Below, in pieces: positions 7,309 through 14,882 of a stretch of 31,249 nucleotides of DNA. The translations under genes were made by a program, and so were the position numbers. Below the pieces are notes generated by a model that was given only the letters and a program-made list of their open reading frames with translations, was not told the origin of the DNA and searched no databases. Each line of letters begins with the position of its first letter. Position 1 is the first letter of the stretch. This DNA is from an uncultured Demequina sp. (GTDB lineage Bacteria > Actinomycetota > Actinomycetes > Actinomycetales > Demequinaceae): NCBI GenBank assembly GCA_937925595.1, contig CALALQ010000358.1, positions 1 through 31,249 on the forward strand, written 5' to 3'.

Positions 7309-7907
7309 GGCTTCACCCACGTGAGGGTGTAGCGCCACAGCAGGCGTCGCCGGAACTCGCTTCCGGGTAGGGTGCTGGACGCGGCCTCGCGCACTTGACG
7401 GTAGGTGACCGGCGGGGGCCACACGGTGGGGCTGGGCTGCTCCCAGGTTGTGTGGGTGAGGCGCACCGCCTGGTTGACCACGGCGGCGGCAAACTCGCGA
7501 AGGGCGTCCTTGGGCAGCTCCGACGCTGCGCAGCCGACCACCAGGAGCGTTCCCCCCGGCGCGAGGAGAGACCGCAAGCGCTCAAGCGCCTCCTCGAGCG
7601 GCAGATGGTGCAGCACCGCGAGGACCGTGATGACGTCGTAGTTGCCTGGGAGGTCAGCGGCCATCGCGTCGGCGTTGAGGTAGGTGATGCCTGTCGTGTC
7701 CTGTTGCCTCGCGAGCTCGAGACTTGGCTCGTCGAGGTCGATCGCGGTCACCGTCAGCCCGCGCGCTGCGAGCGCCCTCGCGGCGAAGCCCTCTCCGCAG
7801 CCCACATCGAGCGCGGCGCTTGCGGTCTCGGGGATGAGCGGCAGCAGTTCGCGGAAGTAGTCGATCGTATGGTTCCGGCGCTGCGCGTCCGTCACGTGCT
7901 CAGCCAA
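7305..7907 (-). CDS. Class I SAM-dependent methyltransferase
   Basis: A 200-residue protein with the Rossmann methyltransferase core. Motif I is ALDVGCGEGFAARAL, motif II ends in TAIDLDEPSLELAR with the ribose-binding Asp, NADAMAADL precedes motif IV (YDVITVLAVLHHLPLEE), and LLAPGGTLLVVG is the post-motif strand. The C-terminal part is rich in Trp and Pro and probably shapes the substrate pocket; it resembles small-molecule methyltransferases of the UbiE/COQ5 type, but the substrate is unknown. It starts at TTG 7907, supported by an excellent GAGGAGGAC Shine-Dalgarno (7921-7913 on the minus strand). Confidence 0.8.
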   Translation of the reverse strand: MAEHVTDAQRRNHTIDYFRELLPLIPETASAALDVGCGEGFAARALAARGLTVTAIDLDEPSLELARQQDTTGITYLNADAMAADLPGNYDVITVLAVLHHLPLEEALERLRSLLAPGGTLLVVGCAASELPKDALREFAAAVVNQAVRLTHTTWEQPSPTVWPPPVTYRQVREAASSTLPGSEFRRRLLWRYTLTWVKP

Positions 7908-7978
7908 CCGGTGTCCTCCTCAAGGCATTCGCACAGATCGTAGGGCGAGCAACCATTCCCACACCCTAGCCACGCCGC

Positions 7979-7984
7979 AATAAT
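7979..7984 (+). promoter_or_regulatory. -10-like element AATAAT, leaderless geometry
   Basis: AATAAT is followed by gggccc (6 nt) and the ATG at 7991. Confidence 0.4.
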
Positions 7985-7990
7985 GGGCCC

Positions 7991-8551
7991 ATGCCTGAGC
8001 CGCGCGTCCTGATCCTTCACGGGTTCCAACACCACAGGGCCAAGGAGCATTGGCTGTGGTGGCTTGCGGAGGAGCTTCGCCAGCGCAGGATTCCCGTCCA
8101 GTACCCGCAGCTGCCCAGCCCGGACCGCCCGTCGCTCGACGAGTGGATCGCCGTAGCCCGCGCAGAGCTAGAAATGCTCGGCGGTGAGGAGCACGATCGC
8201 GTGGTGATTACGCACTCGCTTGGCGGCGTGCTCTGGTCGCACCTGGTACACCGCGGGTACACGAGCGGCGAGCGCGTGCTCATGGTCGCGCCGCCTTCGC
8301 GCGACCGACTCGACGGCGTGATCGCTCCCTTCGCAGGAGCGCTCGGTCCCGACTACCTCGAGACCACCGGCGTGACACTTGTTGCGCGCGAGCGCGACCG
8401 CTACCGCAACACGCCGCTCAACTGGATCGACGGTGGCCGCGCCAAGGACGTGCATGTCATCCCTGGTGAGGGACACATCAACCCCGACGACGGCCACGGG
8501 CCATTCCCGGAGGCACTCGAGTGGGTGCTCACGGGCGAGTGGCCGTCGTGA
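7991..8551 (+). CDS. RBBP9/YdeN-family alpha/beta hydrolase
   Basis: A 186-residue cytoplasmic serine hydrolase. It starts with the strand and oxyanion segment VLILHGFQHHRAKEHWLWWL. Ser76 is the nucleophile in THSLGG. The C-terminal GEGHINPDDGHG carries the catalytic His and matches the Gly-His-Ile-Asn motif of the RBBP9/YdeN family. Length equals the family norm. These enzymes cleave small esters or amides; the substrate is unknown. No Shine-Dalgarno is present and the start is set by the close -10-like hexamer. Confidence 0.8.
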   Translation: MPEPRVLILHGFQHHRAKEHWLWWLAEELRQRRIPVQYPQLPSPDRPSLDEWIAVARAELEMLGGEEHDRVVITHSLGGVLWSHLVHRGYTSGERVLMVAPPSRDRLDGVIAPFAGALGPDYLETTGVTLVARERDRYRNTPLNWIDGGRAKDVHVIPGEGHINPDDGHGPFPEALEWVLTGEWPS

Positions 8552-8576
8552 CCAGCAGCGCATCCCCGCGACGCAT

Positions 8577-8679
8577 CCCTCCTCCACACAAAGCGGGTTT
8601 CAGACCGACCGGTCGGAACTGAAGCACCTGGTAGACATCGTGAGCGCTCGGGGTGCTGACGAAAATGTGTGGAGGAGGG
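8577..8679. repeat. 14-bp perfect inverted repeat enclosing a palindrome
   Basis: CCCTCCTCCACACA (8577-8590) and TGTGTGGAGGAGGG (8666-8679) are exact inverse copies 75 nt apart. Similarity continues outward as CGCGACG on the left and CGTCGCG on the right after a short offset. Inside lies CCGACCGGTCGG (about 8605-8616), a perfect 12-bp palindrome itself flanked by TTCAG and CTGAA. The segment could fold into one long hairpin or cruciform. It has no T-run, so it is not a typical terminator; a small non-autonomous element or a TetR-type operator region are alternatives. Confidence 0.6.
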
Positions 8680-8730
8680 CCGTCGCGCGGGCGCGATGCC
8701 GGAGGAGGGCCGACGCTCGGGCGCGATGCC
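8671..8730. repeat. Tandem duplication of a 30-bp unit
   Basis: Two adjacent 30-bp units (8671-8700 and 8701-8730) each begin GGAGGAGGGCCG and end GGGCGCGATGCC; they differ at two positions. The second contains the octamer CCGACGCT. The first overlaps the right arm of the inverted repeat. Confidence 0.75.
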
Positions 8731-8767
8731 GGGGCGGGCGCGAGTGGGTGGCCCGCGGCCCTGCGGG

Positions 8768-9604
8768 TCAGTGACCCACTGACTGCAGGAACGGCTCGAG
8801 TTCGAGCCAGTTCTCCTCATCCGTACGGTCCTCACGCCAGATGGCGAGGTACTGCTCCTTGACCTCGTCGCTCAGCGCATTCCACGACTCCATGACCTGC
8901 TCGGCATTCGCGTGCCAGTAGCCCACAATGCGCTGCTGGGTGATGGGCAGTCCCACCTCCTTGCGCAGCAGCAGGCGAGCGGACCGCGACACCTTGGACT
9001 CGCAGGCAATCCACACATACGGGTTCGCGTGGGGGGTGATGACGCCCTCTGCCCACAGTCCTCGCACGATGTCGCACACCGCAGACGGCCCGATGCCGTT
9101 GCCGGCCACGCGGTACTGCACGATGACATCGGCGGCAGACGGCAACTCCCGCGCCTCCTCAAGTGAGGGCAGCTCGACGACCACGTGGAAAACCTCGCCA
9201 GCCCCAGCGTCGGCCAGAATGCGGGCAATTCCAGGCAGGGCGGTGAGGTCACCGATGAGCACCCGAGTCCTGGAGCCCTCCGGCACCTTGTAGTACGCCA
9301 TGGCGTCGGAGATGACGACGGTGTCGCCGATCTTCGCCTCGCGACCCCACGTGGCGCCAGGGCCGTGGCCGTGCAGGAACACCTCGAGCTCGAGGCCGCC
9401 CGGCACCAGGCCGCTCACGGTGTAGTGGCGCTCCGAGTGGCCGTCGACGTCGAGCGTCTGCGCGCCAAGGTCCACGTGGATGAACTCATCGCCAACGCCC
9501 GTGCTGCGCCACTCGCTGCCCTCATCAAGAGCAAGCGTGAGCCTCACCATCAGCGGCGTGACCTGCTGCCGAGCGGTGACGGTTGCGGGGTAGATCGGTT
9601 CCAT
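8768..9604 (-). CDS. Siderophore-interacting protein (FAD-dependent ferric-siderophore reductase)
   Basis: A 278-residue SIP/ViuB-family protein, which releases iron in the cytoplasm by reducing imported ferric siderophores. The FAD-binding barrel carries RHYTVSG (family RxYTxR/S) and HGHGPGATWG, which contacts the flavin. The NAD(P)H-binding half starts with RVLIGDLTALPGIARIL, the family GDETALPAIARIL motif. The C-terminal KEVGLPITQQRIVGYWHANA is also typical. It is the last gene of the iron operon, 69 nt after the binding-protein gene. The gap holds a GGCGAGG/CCTCGCC hairpin (minus strand) that could set its expression apart, plus one CCGACGCT octamer. Confidence 0.88.
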   Translation of the reverse strand: MEPIYPATVTARQQVTPLMVRLTLALDEGSEWRSTGVGDEFIHVDLGAQTLDVDGHSERHYTVSGLVPGGLELEVFLHGHGPGATWGREAKIGDTVVISDAMAYYKVPEGSRTRVLIGDLTALPGIARILADAGAGEVFHVVVELPSLEEARELPSAADVIVQYRVAGNGIGPSAVCDIVRGLWAEGVITPHANPYVWIACESKVSRSARLLLRKEVGLPITQQRIVGYWHANAEQVMESWNALSDEVKEQYLAIWREDRTDEENWLELEPFLQSVGH

Positions 9605-9673
9605 GACTGCTTTCTTCAGTATGCGGCCCGACGCTGGGGCGAGGCCAGTGCGCGACCTCGCCCCCGGCGCGGG

Positions 9674-10738
9674 TCAGGACGCGGGGGTGATGCCGGACGG
9701 CAGGGTGCTGGGGTCGCCGTCGAAAGCGGCCTCGAGCTGCGGCACCAGCACGTCGAGCGCGTACGCGATGGACAGCGGGCTCGCGAACGAGAATGCTCCC
9801 TCGAAGACGCCATCCGTGGACCAGATCTGGCCGCCCACCTTGGTGGCCTGCATCGACTCGTACAGCGGCAGCCCCTCGACGGTCTCCTGCGTGCCGGGCT
9901 CGGTGGCGCCTAGCCAGATGTTGGCGTCGGCGTCGAGCTCATCGAGGTTCTCAGGGCTCACCGTAATGTAGAAGTCCACGGCAGGGTCGCCAAGGCGGTC
10001 GATCTTGGTGATGTCCGGGCCCAGCTGACCGATCAGCGCGGGGCGCGGGTCGATCGAGAAGTACGCGCCGGGCTGGCCCTGGTAGAAGAAGTTCACGGAT
10101 GCGGAGTAGTTGGCCCAGTCGGGGTGCGCCTCCTTGATGGCCGCGATCTTGTCCTCGACCTCGGCGATGATCTTCTCGCCCTCCTCGACCTTGCCCACCG
10201 CCTTGGCAATCGAGCGGGTCTCCTCGGCGAACGGCATGCCGTAGTCGGCGTAGTCGCCGCTCTGCGCGAGCGTGGGGGCGATCTGGCTCAGCAGGTCGTA
10301 CTGCTCCTGGGTGATGCCGGACCACGTGGCGATGATGAGGTCAGGGCTCAGCGCGGCAATGGCCTCCATGTCGAGGTCGCCGTTGCTCAGCACAGTGGGC
10401 TCGGCGCCAACGGCCTTGCGGGCGTCGTCCGCCCACGGCCAGGTCGCGTACTCGTAGCCGCCGTACCACTCGCGCACCGCGATGGGGGCCACGCCGAGCG
10501 CGTAGAGCCAGTCCTGCTCGTGGAAGCCCACCGTGACGATGCGCTCGGGCTGCGCGGGGATCGTCGTGGTCCCGAACTTCTGCTCGATGCTGACGGGGAA
10601 GGCGGCACCGCTGTCGCCGCCAGCCGTGGGGCTGGACGCACCCGTCGGCTCTTCCGACGACGAGCAGGCCGCGAGCGCAAGGGCCGCAACTACCGCGAGG
10701 GCAGCGGCAACGCCGCGCTTGGTCCTCGTGTGCTTCAT
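9674..10738 (-). CDS. Ferric-siderophore ABC transporter substrate-binding lipoprotein
   Basis: A 354-residue periplasmic-binding-type lipoprotein of the FepB/FhuD class. It has an Arg/Lys-rich start, a hydrophobic segment and a lipobox ending LALAAC, followed by a Ser/Glu-rich linker. Two lobes are visible, the first with RIVTVGFHEQDWLYALGVAP and DLIIATWSGITQEQYDLL, the second with ENLDELDADANIWLG, joined by a long helix (VGKVEEGEKIIAEVEDKIAAIKE region). It delivers ferric siderophore to the permease pair upstream. Its ATG overlaps the stop of the ATPase gene by 4 nt, so it is translationally coupled. Its place near the 3' end of the operon is unusual, since binding proteins usually come first. 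Confidence 0.9.
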   Translation of the reverse strand: MKHTRTKRGVAAALAVVAALALAACSSSEEPTGASSPTAGGDSGAAFPVSIEQKFGTTTIPAQPERIVTVGFHEQDWLYALGVAPIAVREWYGGYEYATWPWADDARKAVGAEPTVLSNGDLDMEAIAALSPDLIIATWSGITQEQYDLLSQIAPTLAQSGDYADYGMPFAEETRSIAKAVGKVEEGEKIIAEVEDKIAAIKEAHPDWANYSASVNFFYQGQPGAYFSIDPRPALIGQLGPDITKIDRLGDPAVDFYITVSPENLDELDADANIWLGATEPGTQETVEGLPLYESMQATKVGGQIWSTDGVFEGAFSFASPLSIAYALDVLVPQLEAAFDGDPSTLPSGITPAS

Positions 10739-11589
10739 AGTGTGTTCTCCTTCATGCCCGACGCTCGGGCTGGGACGGCGGAACGCCCGGGTGGGGCTCC
10801 GGTTGGGACGATGAGCGGCGTGCCGGTCACCGGGTCGGGGACAACTGTCACCGGCAGGCCGAAGGCCGCCGATACCCTCTCCGCGGTGAGCACGTCGTTG
10901 GGCTCTCCACGCGCCAGGATCAACCCGGCGCTCATGAGGACAAGGTGGTCCGCGTAGCGGGCCGCCTGGGCAAGGTCATGAAGCACCACCACGATGGTGC
11001 GGCCCTCGGCTGCGAGACCGTGGACCAGGTCGAGCACCTCGTACTGGTGCGCGATGTCGAGGAACGTCGTGGGCTCGTCGAGGAGGAGCAGCTCGGTGCG
11101 CTGCGCGAGCGCAAGCGCGATCCAGGCGCGCTGACGCTGACCGCCGGAGAGCGCGTCGACGGGGCGCTCGGCGAGGCCGGTGAGACCGGTCGCCTTGAGC
11201 GCCTCGTTCACCGCGATCGTGTCTTCCTCAGACCAGGGACGCAGCGCCTTGAGATGCGGAGTGCGTCCACGGCCCACGAGGTCGCGCACAGTGATGCCGC
11301 CAGGAGCGACAGGCGACTGCGGCAGGATGCCGAGCTCGCGAGCGACGTCCTTCGTGGAGCGCTCGTGGATGTCGTGTCCGTCGAGGAGCACCGTTCCGGA
11401 CTTGGGCGCATGCAGCCTTGCGAGTGCACGCAGCAGCGTGGACTTGCCGCAGCCGTTGGGGCCGACGATCGCGGTGATCGCGCCCGGCGGGATCTCCAAG
11501 GACACCTCATGGACGACGCGGGCGTCGCCGTATGCGAGGGTCACTCCCTGGGCGCTGAGCCGGGATTCGGTGCGCGGTGTATCGGTCAA
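10735..11589 (-). CDS. Ferric-siderophore ABC transporter ATPase
   Basis: A 284-residue ATP-binding subunit of the FepC/FecE class. Visible: Walker A GPNGCGKST, Q-loop in LGILPQSPVAPGGITV, signature LSGGQRQR, Walker B ELLLLDEPTTFLD and the switch His in VVLHDLAQA. AHQYEVLDLV after Walker B is typical of iron-siderophore ATPases. The start is TTG 11589, overlapping the stop of the upstream permease as TTGA, with a GAAGGA Shine-Dalgarno nine bases before it; the open frame extends far upstream but that part lies over the permease in another frame and is not protein-like. Its stop overlaps the ATG of the binding protein. Confidence 0.9.
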   Translation of the reverse strand: MTDTPRTESRLSAQGVTLAYGDARVVHEVSLEIPPGAITAIVGPNGCGKSTLLRALARLHAPKSGTVLLDGHDIHERSTKDVARELGILPQSPVAPGGITVRDLVGRGRTPHLKALRPWSEEDTIAVNEALKATGLTGLAERPVDALSGGQRQRAWIALALAQRTELLLLDEPTTFLDIAHQYEVLDLVHGLAAEGRTIVVVLHDLAQAARYADHLVLMSAGLILARGEPNDVLTAERVSAAFGLPVTVVPDPVTGTPLIVPTGAPPGRSAVPARASGMKENTL

Positions 11590-12641
11590 CGGAACGCGTC
11601 CTTCGAACGAATGATGAGGTAGATGAGGTACGGGCCGCCGATGAGCGAGGTGTACAGGCCAACCGGCAGCTGCACCGAGTCGATCAGCTCCCGCGCGGCA
11701 AGATCCGAGGCGACCGTGAGGATCACGCCGATGAGCGCGGCGGAGACCACGGTGATGCCTGGACTCCTCGTGATGCGCCGTGCGATCGCGGGGGCGACCA
11801 ACGCGATGAAGGCGATCGGTCCCACGAGCGCCGCGGCAAGACCCGCTGCAACCGCCGCCGCCGCGAGCGCGACAAACCGCAGCTGACCGGGTCGCAGACC
11901 CAATCCCGCTGCGAGCTCGTCGCCCATCTCCACCACGCGCAAGCGTCGGACCATGAAGATCGCAAGGGGCACGATGACCGCGCACGAGGCCGCACCCATC
12001 GCGACGTGCTCCCACGTGCGGGCGTTCGTGGAGCCCACGATCCATGCGTATGCCTGGGGCACCACGTCCTGAGGGATCTTGGTGAGCGTCAATGTGATGA
12101 CGGAGGTGGCGACAAAGTTCACGCCAATGCCGGCGATGATCATGCGGAACGGCTCGAGTCGTCCTTGCGAGCCGAGCACGATGACGAGAGTGGCCGCCGC
12201 GAGCGCGCCGATCACCGCGAACGGCGCGAGCGCGATCGACGATGTGGTGCGAGCGACGTAGATGCACAGCACCGCACCCGCAGCGGCACCGGCGCTCACA
12301 CCCAGCAGATCCGGGGAGGCAAGGGGGTTGCGCGCGATCGACTGCATGAGCGCTCCCGAGGTCGCGAGCAGCGCACCCACGAGCGCCGCCGTGTAGATGC
12401 GCGGGGCGCGCAGCTGGCCAACGATGAAGTCGGCCCCGGTTCCCGTGTCGATGCCGATGGCCGCGCGCAGGGTGTCGAACAGCGACACGGCCACGGTGCC
12501 GGTGGCGAGGGACACGATGACTAGGACGAGCGCGAGCGCCGCGATCACGAGCGTCACCGCCGTGCCATAGCCCAGCCGACGCCGTGGCTGGGTGAGCTTG
12601 GCGCCTGGGGTGGGCGGAGCGTCGGGCAGGAGGGTGGTCAC
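11586..12641 (-). CDS. Ferric-siderophore ABC transporter permease (second)
   Basis: A 351-residue integral membrane permease of the FecCD/BtuC family. It has about nine or ten helices and the family landmarks: GALMQSIARNPLASPDLLGVSAGAA after the second helix, VGPIAFIALVAPAIARRI in the coupling region that docks the ATPase, and a C-terminal LPVGLYTSLIGGPYLIYLI. It is paired with the permease immediately upstream, presumably as a heterodimer. It is coupled by 4-nt overlaps at both ends (ATGA with the upstream permease, TTGA with the ATPase). Confidence 0.9.
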   Translation of the reverse strand: MTTLLPDAPPTPGAKLTQPRRRLGYGTAVTLVIAALALVLVIVSLATGTVAVSLFDTLRAAIGIDTGTGADFIVGQLRAPRIYTAALVGALLATSGALMQSIARNPLASPDLLGVSAGAAAGAVLCIYVARTTSSIALAPFAVIGALAAATLVIVLGSQGRLEPFRMIIAGIGVNFVATSVITLTLTKIPQDVVPQAYAWIVGSTNARTWEHVAMGAASCAVIVPLAIFMVRRLRVVEMGDELAAGLGLRPGQLRFVALAAAAVAAGLAAALVGPIAFIALVAPAIARRITRSPGITVVSAALIGVILTVASDLAARELIDSVQLPVGLYTSLIGGPYLIYLIIRSKDAFR

Positions 12642-13687
12642 AGCGTCACCACCGTGAGCCGGCGCGCCATGAACGCGAGAAGCGCGCCGCCGAGGAGCGC
12701 CGTGGTGACGCCGACCGAGATCTCACCGGGGCGGGCGACGAGGCGTCCTGCGACGTCGCACAGCAGGATCACTGCCGCGCCAACGGGCAGCGACAGGCCG
12801 AACAGCCATGACAGCCGCGCGCCGGTGACTCCACGCACAAGGTGCGGAACCGCGAGACCAATGAAGGCGATGGGACCCGCGAGCGCAGTCGCGAGGCCCG
12901 CGAGCACCGTGACCGCGACCATGACGAGTGCGCGGGTGCGGCCAGGGCGGGTGCCAAGCGATGCGGCTGCGTCGTCGCCCAGGGCGAGCGCGCTGAGCGA
13001 TCGGGTTGCGAAGGCGGTGAGGAGCACGGCGAGCGCGCCAGCGATGGCTAGGGGAATGAACGGGGCGCTCGTGCGGGCGATGAGAGAGCCGGCGAGCCAG
13101 AACCGGAAGTTGTTCAGCGCGTCGGGATTCATGAGGAGCAGTCCCGTGGTCACAGAGCCGAGCACGGCAGTGAGCGCCGCGCCGCCGAGCGCAAGTCGCA
13201 CGGGCGAGGACATGCCAGCGCCGCGGCCGCCGATCGCGAAGGCCGCGATGCACGCGAGCGCGGCGCCAAGGAAGGCGAGCCACAGCTGGCCGCTGAAGGT
13301 GCGGATGCCGAAGAAGGTGATGCCCACGACGATCGCAAGGGAGGCGCCCGCGTTGATGCCGAGCAGTCCGGGATCCGCGAGCGGGTTGCGCGTGACGGTC
13401 TGGGTGAGGGCGCCAGCGAGCGCGAGGGCTGAGCCTGCCAGCAGGCCGATGATGGTGCGCATGACGCGGCTCTCGCGCACGATCGCCTGCTCCGCGACAG
13501 CGGGATCGAAGTGGAACAGGGCGTCCCACACGGTGCCGAGCGGAATGGAGCGGGCACCCAGGCACAGGGACAGGATGACCGCGACTGCCAGGAGTGCAAG
13601 TGATGCAACGAGCCAAGGGGTCATCGACGCGCCCGCACTTTTGCGGGGCGCGCTGAGGCGCGCTCGGTCGCGCTCAAGGATGGTCAT
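12638..13687 (-). CDS. Ferric-siderophore ABC transporter permease (first)
   Basis: A 349-residue FecCD-family permease and first gene of the iron operon. Landmarks: GALTQTVTRNPLADPGLLGINAGAS, GPIAFIGLAVPHLVR as the ATPase-docking loop, and a C-terminal GEISVGVTTALLGGALLAFMARR. The cytoplasmic N-terminus (MTILERDRARLS) is charged. The ATG at 13687 lies 18 nt from an iron box. It partners the next permease, with which it shares a 4-nt overlap. Confidence 0.9.
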   Translation of the reverse strand: MTILERDRARLSAPRKSAGASMTPWLVASLALLAVAVILSLCLGARSIPLGTVWDALFHFDPAVAEQAIVRESRVMRTIIGLLAGSALALAGALTQTVTRNPLADPGLLGINAGASLAIVVGITFFGIRTFSGQLWLAFLGAALACIAAFAIGGRGAGMSSPVRLALGGAALTAVLGSVTTGLLLMNPDALNNFRFWLAGSLIARTSAPFIPLAIAGALAVLLTAFATRSLSALALGDDAAASLGTRPGRTRALVMVAVTVLAGLATALAGPIAFIGLAVPHLVRGVTGARLSWLFGLSLPVGAAVILLCDVAGRLVARPGEISVGVTTALLGGALLAFMARRLTVVTL

Positions 13688-13705
13688 TGGGCTCCAACGC
13701 TGCGT

Positions 13706-13723
13706 GGTTAGGGAAACCTAACC
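13706..13723 (-). promoter_or_regulatory. Iron box (DtxR/IdeR-type operator)
   Basis: GGTTAGGGAAACCTAACC is an 18-bp inverted repeat, GGTTAGG/CCTAACC around a 4-nt centre. On the coding strand it aligns with the DtxR/IdeR consensus as TTAGGTT-nnn-CTAACC, 13 of 19 positions by eye. It lies between the -10 hexamer and the first iron-operon ATG, where iron-loaded repressor would block transcription. Confidence 0.8.
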
Positions 13724-13729
13724 GAAGCA

Positions 13730-13757
13730 AGTGTAGCGATAATTCGCAACATGTCAC
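13730..13757 (-). promoter_or_regulatory. Promoter of the siderophore uptake operon
   Basis: On the minus strand GTGACA (13757-13752), a 16-nt spacer, and TACACT (13735-13730). The transcription start would fall inside or at the edge of the iron box. Confidence 0.6.
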
Positions 13758-13768
13758 TTGCGTAATTA

Positions 13769-13892
13769 GTCACAGGTTCTTGGCGCGACCGTTGCCGAAC
13801 CGTGACTCTGTGGGCTTGCCCCGCCGCGCCGCGCGCGAGCAGACTAGTCAGCGCTGAGTGTGCCGCACAGCCTGGCAGGGATTGCGGCTCAG
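13769..13892. other. Non-coding gap with two interrupted hairpins
   Basis: GTCAC-GGTT-GGC (from 13769) pairs with GCC-AACC-GTGAC (to 13806) as an interrupted 12-bp stem. Further on CTGAG-CCGCA pairs with TGCGG-CTCAG (about 13854-13892). Neither is followed by a T-run. They lie between the iron promoter and the VOC terminator; a small RNA or insulator is possible but unproven. Confidence 0.3.
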
Positions 13893-13896
13893 ATGA

Positions 13897-13934
13897 AAGG
13901 CCTCGTCGGGTCAATGGCGATCCGGCGGGGCCTT
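13897..13934 (-). terminator. Intrinsic terminator of the VOC gene
   Basis: A 13-bp stem (13897-13909 with 13922-13934, two G-T pairs, 12-nt loop) lies 5 nt beyond the VOC stop codon. On the minus strand it is followed by TTTCATC; on the plus strand by CTTAATT, so it may work in both directions. Confidence 0.7.
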
Positions 13935-13939
13935 CTTAA

Positions 13940-14317
13940 TTACGCGCTCTTGAACAGCCCCACCCGGTTGCCTTCAGTGTCCTTGATGTACGCGTAGGCG
14001 CCGTAGTCGCCCGCATCCGTGGGTTCGAGCAGCACTTCTCCCCCGGCTGCTGGCACGCGATCCAAGACGGCGTGCAGCGACCCCTCAACCTCGAGGTAGA
14101 TCATGTTGCCGGTGGTGCTCGGCGCATTTCCGCCGTGGATGACGTCCGGCGCGATGAGCGCTCCGCCCGCCCCGTCGTCGGCGGCGGGGAAGATCGCGGT
14201 GTCGCCGCCGAGGTTCACGCGGGACATCGTGATGTCGAGGATGGCCTCGTAGAAGGCGACGGCCCTGTCGAGGTCCGTGGTCTGAATCTCGAACCAGGCG
14301 ATGGCGTTCTTGGGCAT
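13940..14317 (-). CDS. VOC-family (glyoxalase/bleomycin-resistance fold) protein
   Basis: A 125-residue protein made of two beta-alpha-beta-beta-beta modules. The opening IAWFEIQTTDLDRAVAFYEAILDI and the closing YGAYAYIKDTEGNRVGLFKS are characteristic of the VOC fold. The PDVIHGGNAPSTTGNMIYLEV segment is the module junction of the group often annotated as lactoylglutathione lyase-like. The real substrate is unknown. A GGGAG Shine-Dalgarno precedes the ATG. A paralogue of the same subgroup, broken by a frameshift, lies at 17603-17949. Confidence 0.8.
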   Translation of the reverse strand: MPKNAIAWFEIQTTDLDRAVAFYEAILDITMSRVNLGGDTAIFPAADDGAGGALIAPDVIHGGNAPSTTGNMIYLEVEGSLHAVLDRVPAAGGEVLLEPTDAGDYGAYAYIKDTEGNRVGLFKSA

Positions 14318-14349
14318 GAGGGACTCCCTTGCGGTAGGTCCCTCCGACG

Positions 14350-14766
14350 CTACGCCTGCTCGCGCCGCATGTCCTGCGCGATGCGCTCGACCGCGTCCTT
14401 GGCCTCGGCCAAGCCGCTGCCGTAGCGCTCGCGGTACACCTTGATCGCCCGAATCAACTGCTCCGCCTGAAGGAGTTCACGGATGTCCGCGTCAGCAGCT
14501 CCCGCCTGCACCGCTGGGCGCGGTGCCGCGGACTCCTGAGCTCCCACGGACTCTCCCCGGGCGATGGCATCGATTGCATCCTTCGCGTCCGCGAGGCTCA
14601 CGCCCGTGTGTTCGCGATAGAGCTTGATCGCCATGATCTTCTCGCCCGAGCGCGCCAGCTGGGCAATCCTGTCCTCTGGAGACGCTTGTGCTCGCGCGGC
14701 CTGCGACTGCGCGATCAGGTCCTCCGTCGACGTGGCCCTGCTTCCAAAGAGATCCCTCAGTCCCAT
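14350..14766 (-). CDS. Protein with two L7/L12 C-terminal-like domains
   Basis: A 138-residue protein with two copies of a helical unit resembling the ribosomal protein L7/L12 C-terminal domain. Copy one is IMAIKLYREHTGVSLADAKD (about residues 43-62); copy two is IRAIKVYRERYGSGLAEAKD near the C-terminus. Each follows the pattern of the L12 segment KIxVIKxVRxxTGLGLKEAKD. An Ala/Pro linker joins them. In ribosomal L12 this surface contacts translation factors; non-ribosomal proteins with it are common in Actinobacteria and mostly uncharacterised. Start at ATG 14766, chosen because a TAGGGT hexamer lies 7 nt upstream; a longer in-frame start exists but its extra residues overlap the promoter. 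Confidence 0.7.
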   Translation of the reverse strand: MGLRDLFGSRATSTEDLIAQSQAARAQASPEDRIAQLARSGEKIMAIKLYREHTGVSLADAKDAIDAIARGESVGAQESAAPRPAVQAGAADADIRELLQAEQLIRAIKVYRERYGSGLAEAKDAVERIAQDMRREQA

Positions 14767-14773
14767 GTTCGTC

Positions 14774-14779
14774 ACCCTA
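14774..14779 (-). promoter_or_regulatory. -10 element TAGGGT, leaderless geometry
   Basis: On the minus strand TAGGGT is followed by gacgaac (7 nt) and the ATG at 14766. Confidence 0.45.
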
Positions 14780-14870
14780 GACCCGGGGCACCGAGGGCGC
14801 TCGCCGACGCTGTTTCTCGCACCGCTCAGGCACGTCACAATCCTGTGCACAAGCAGGCCTAGCGTCGCGC

Positions 14871-14876
14871 TAGTGT
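14871..14876 (+). promoter_or_regulatory. -10 element TAGTGT, leaderless geometry
   Basis: TAGTGT is followed by gaagcc (6 nt) and the ATG at 14883. Confidence 0.5.
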
Positions 14877-14882
14877 GAAGCC

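Noticed and set aside
8605..8616. CCGACCGGTCGG as a definite TetR operator
   Set aside because: The palindrome is perfect, but no TetR gene is in the window and no promoter is placed around it. It is reported only as part of the repeat structure.
10735..12267. 510-codon frame as one long ABC ATPase
   Set aside because: Only the part from TTG 11589 is ATPase-like. The upstream part lies over the permease gene in a different frame and is Arg/His/Gly-rich.
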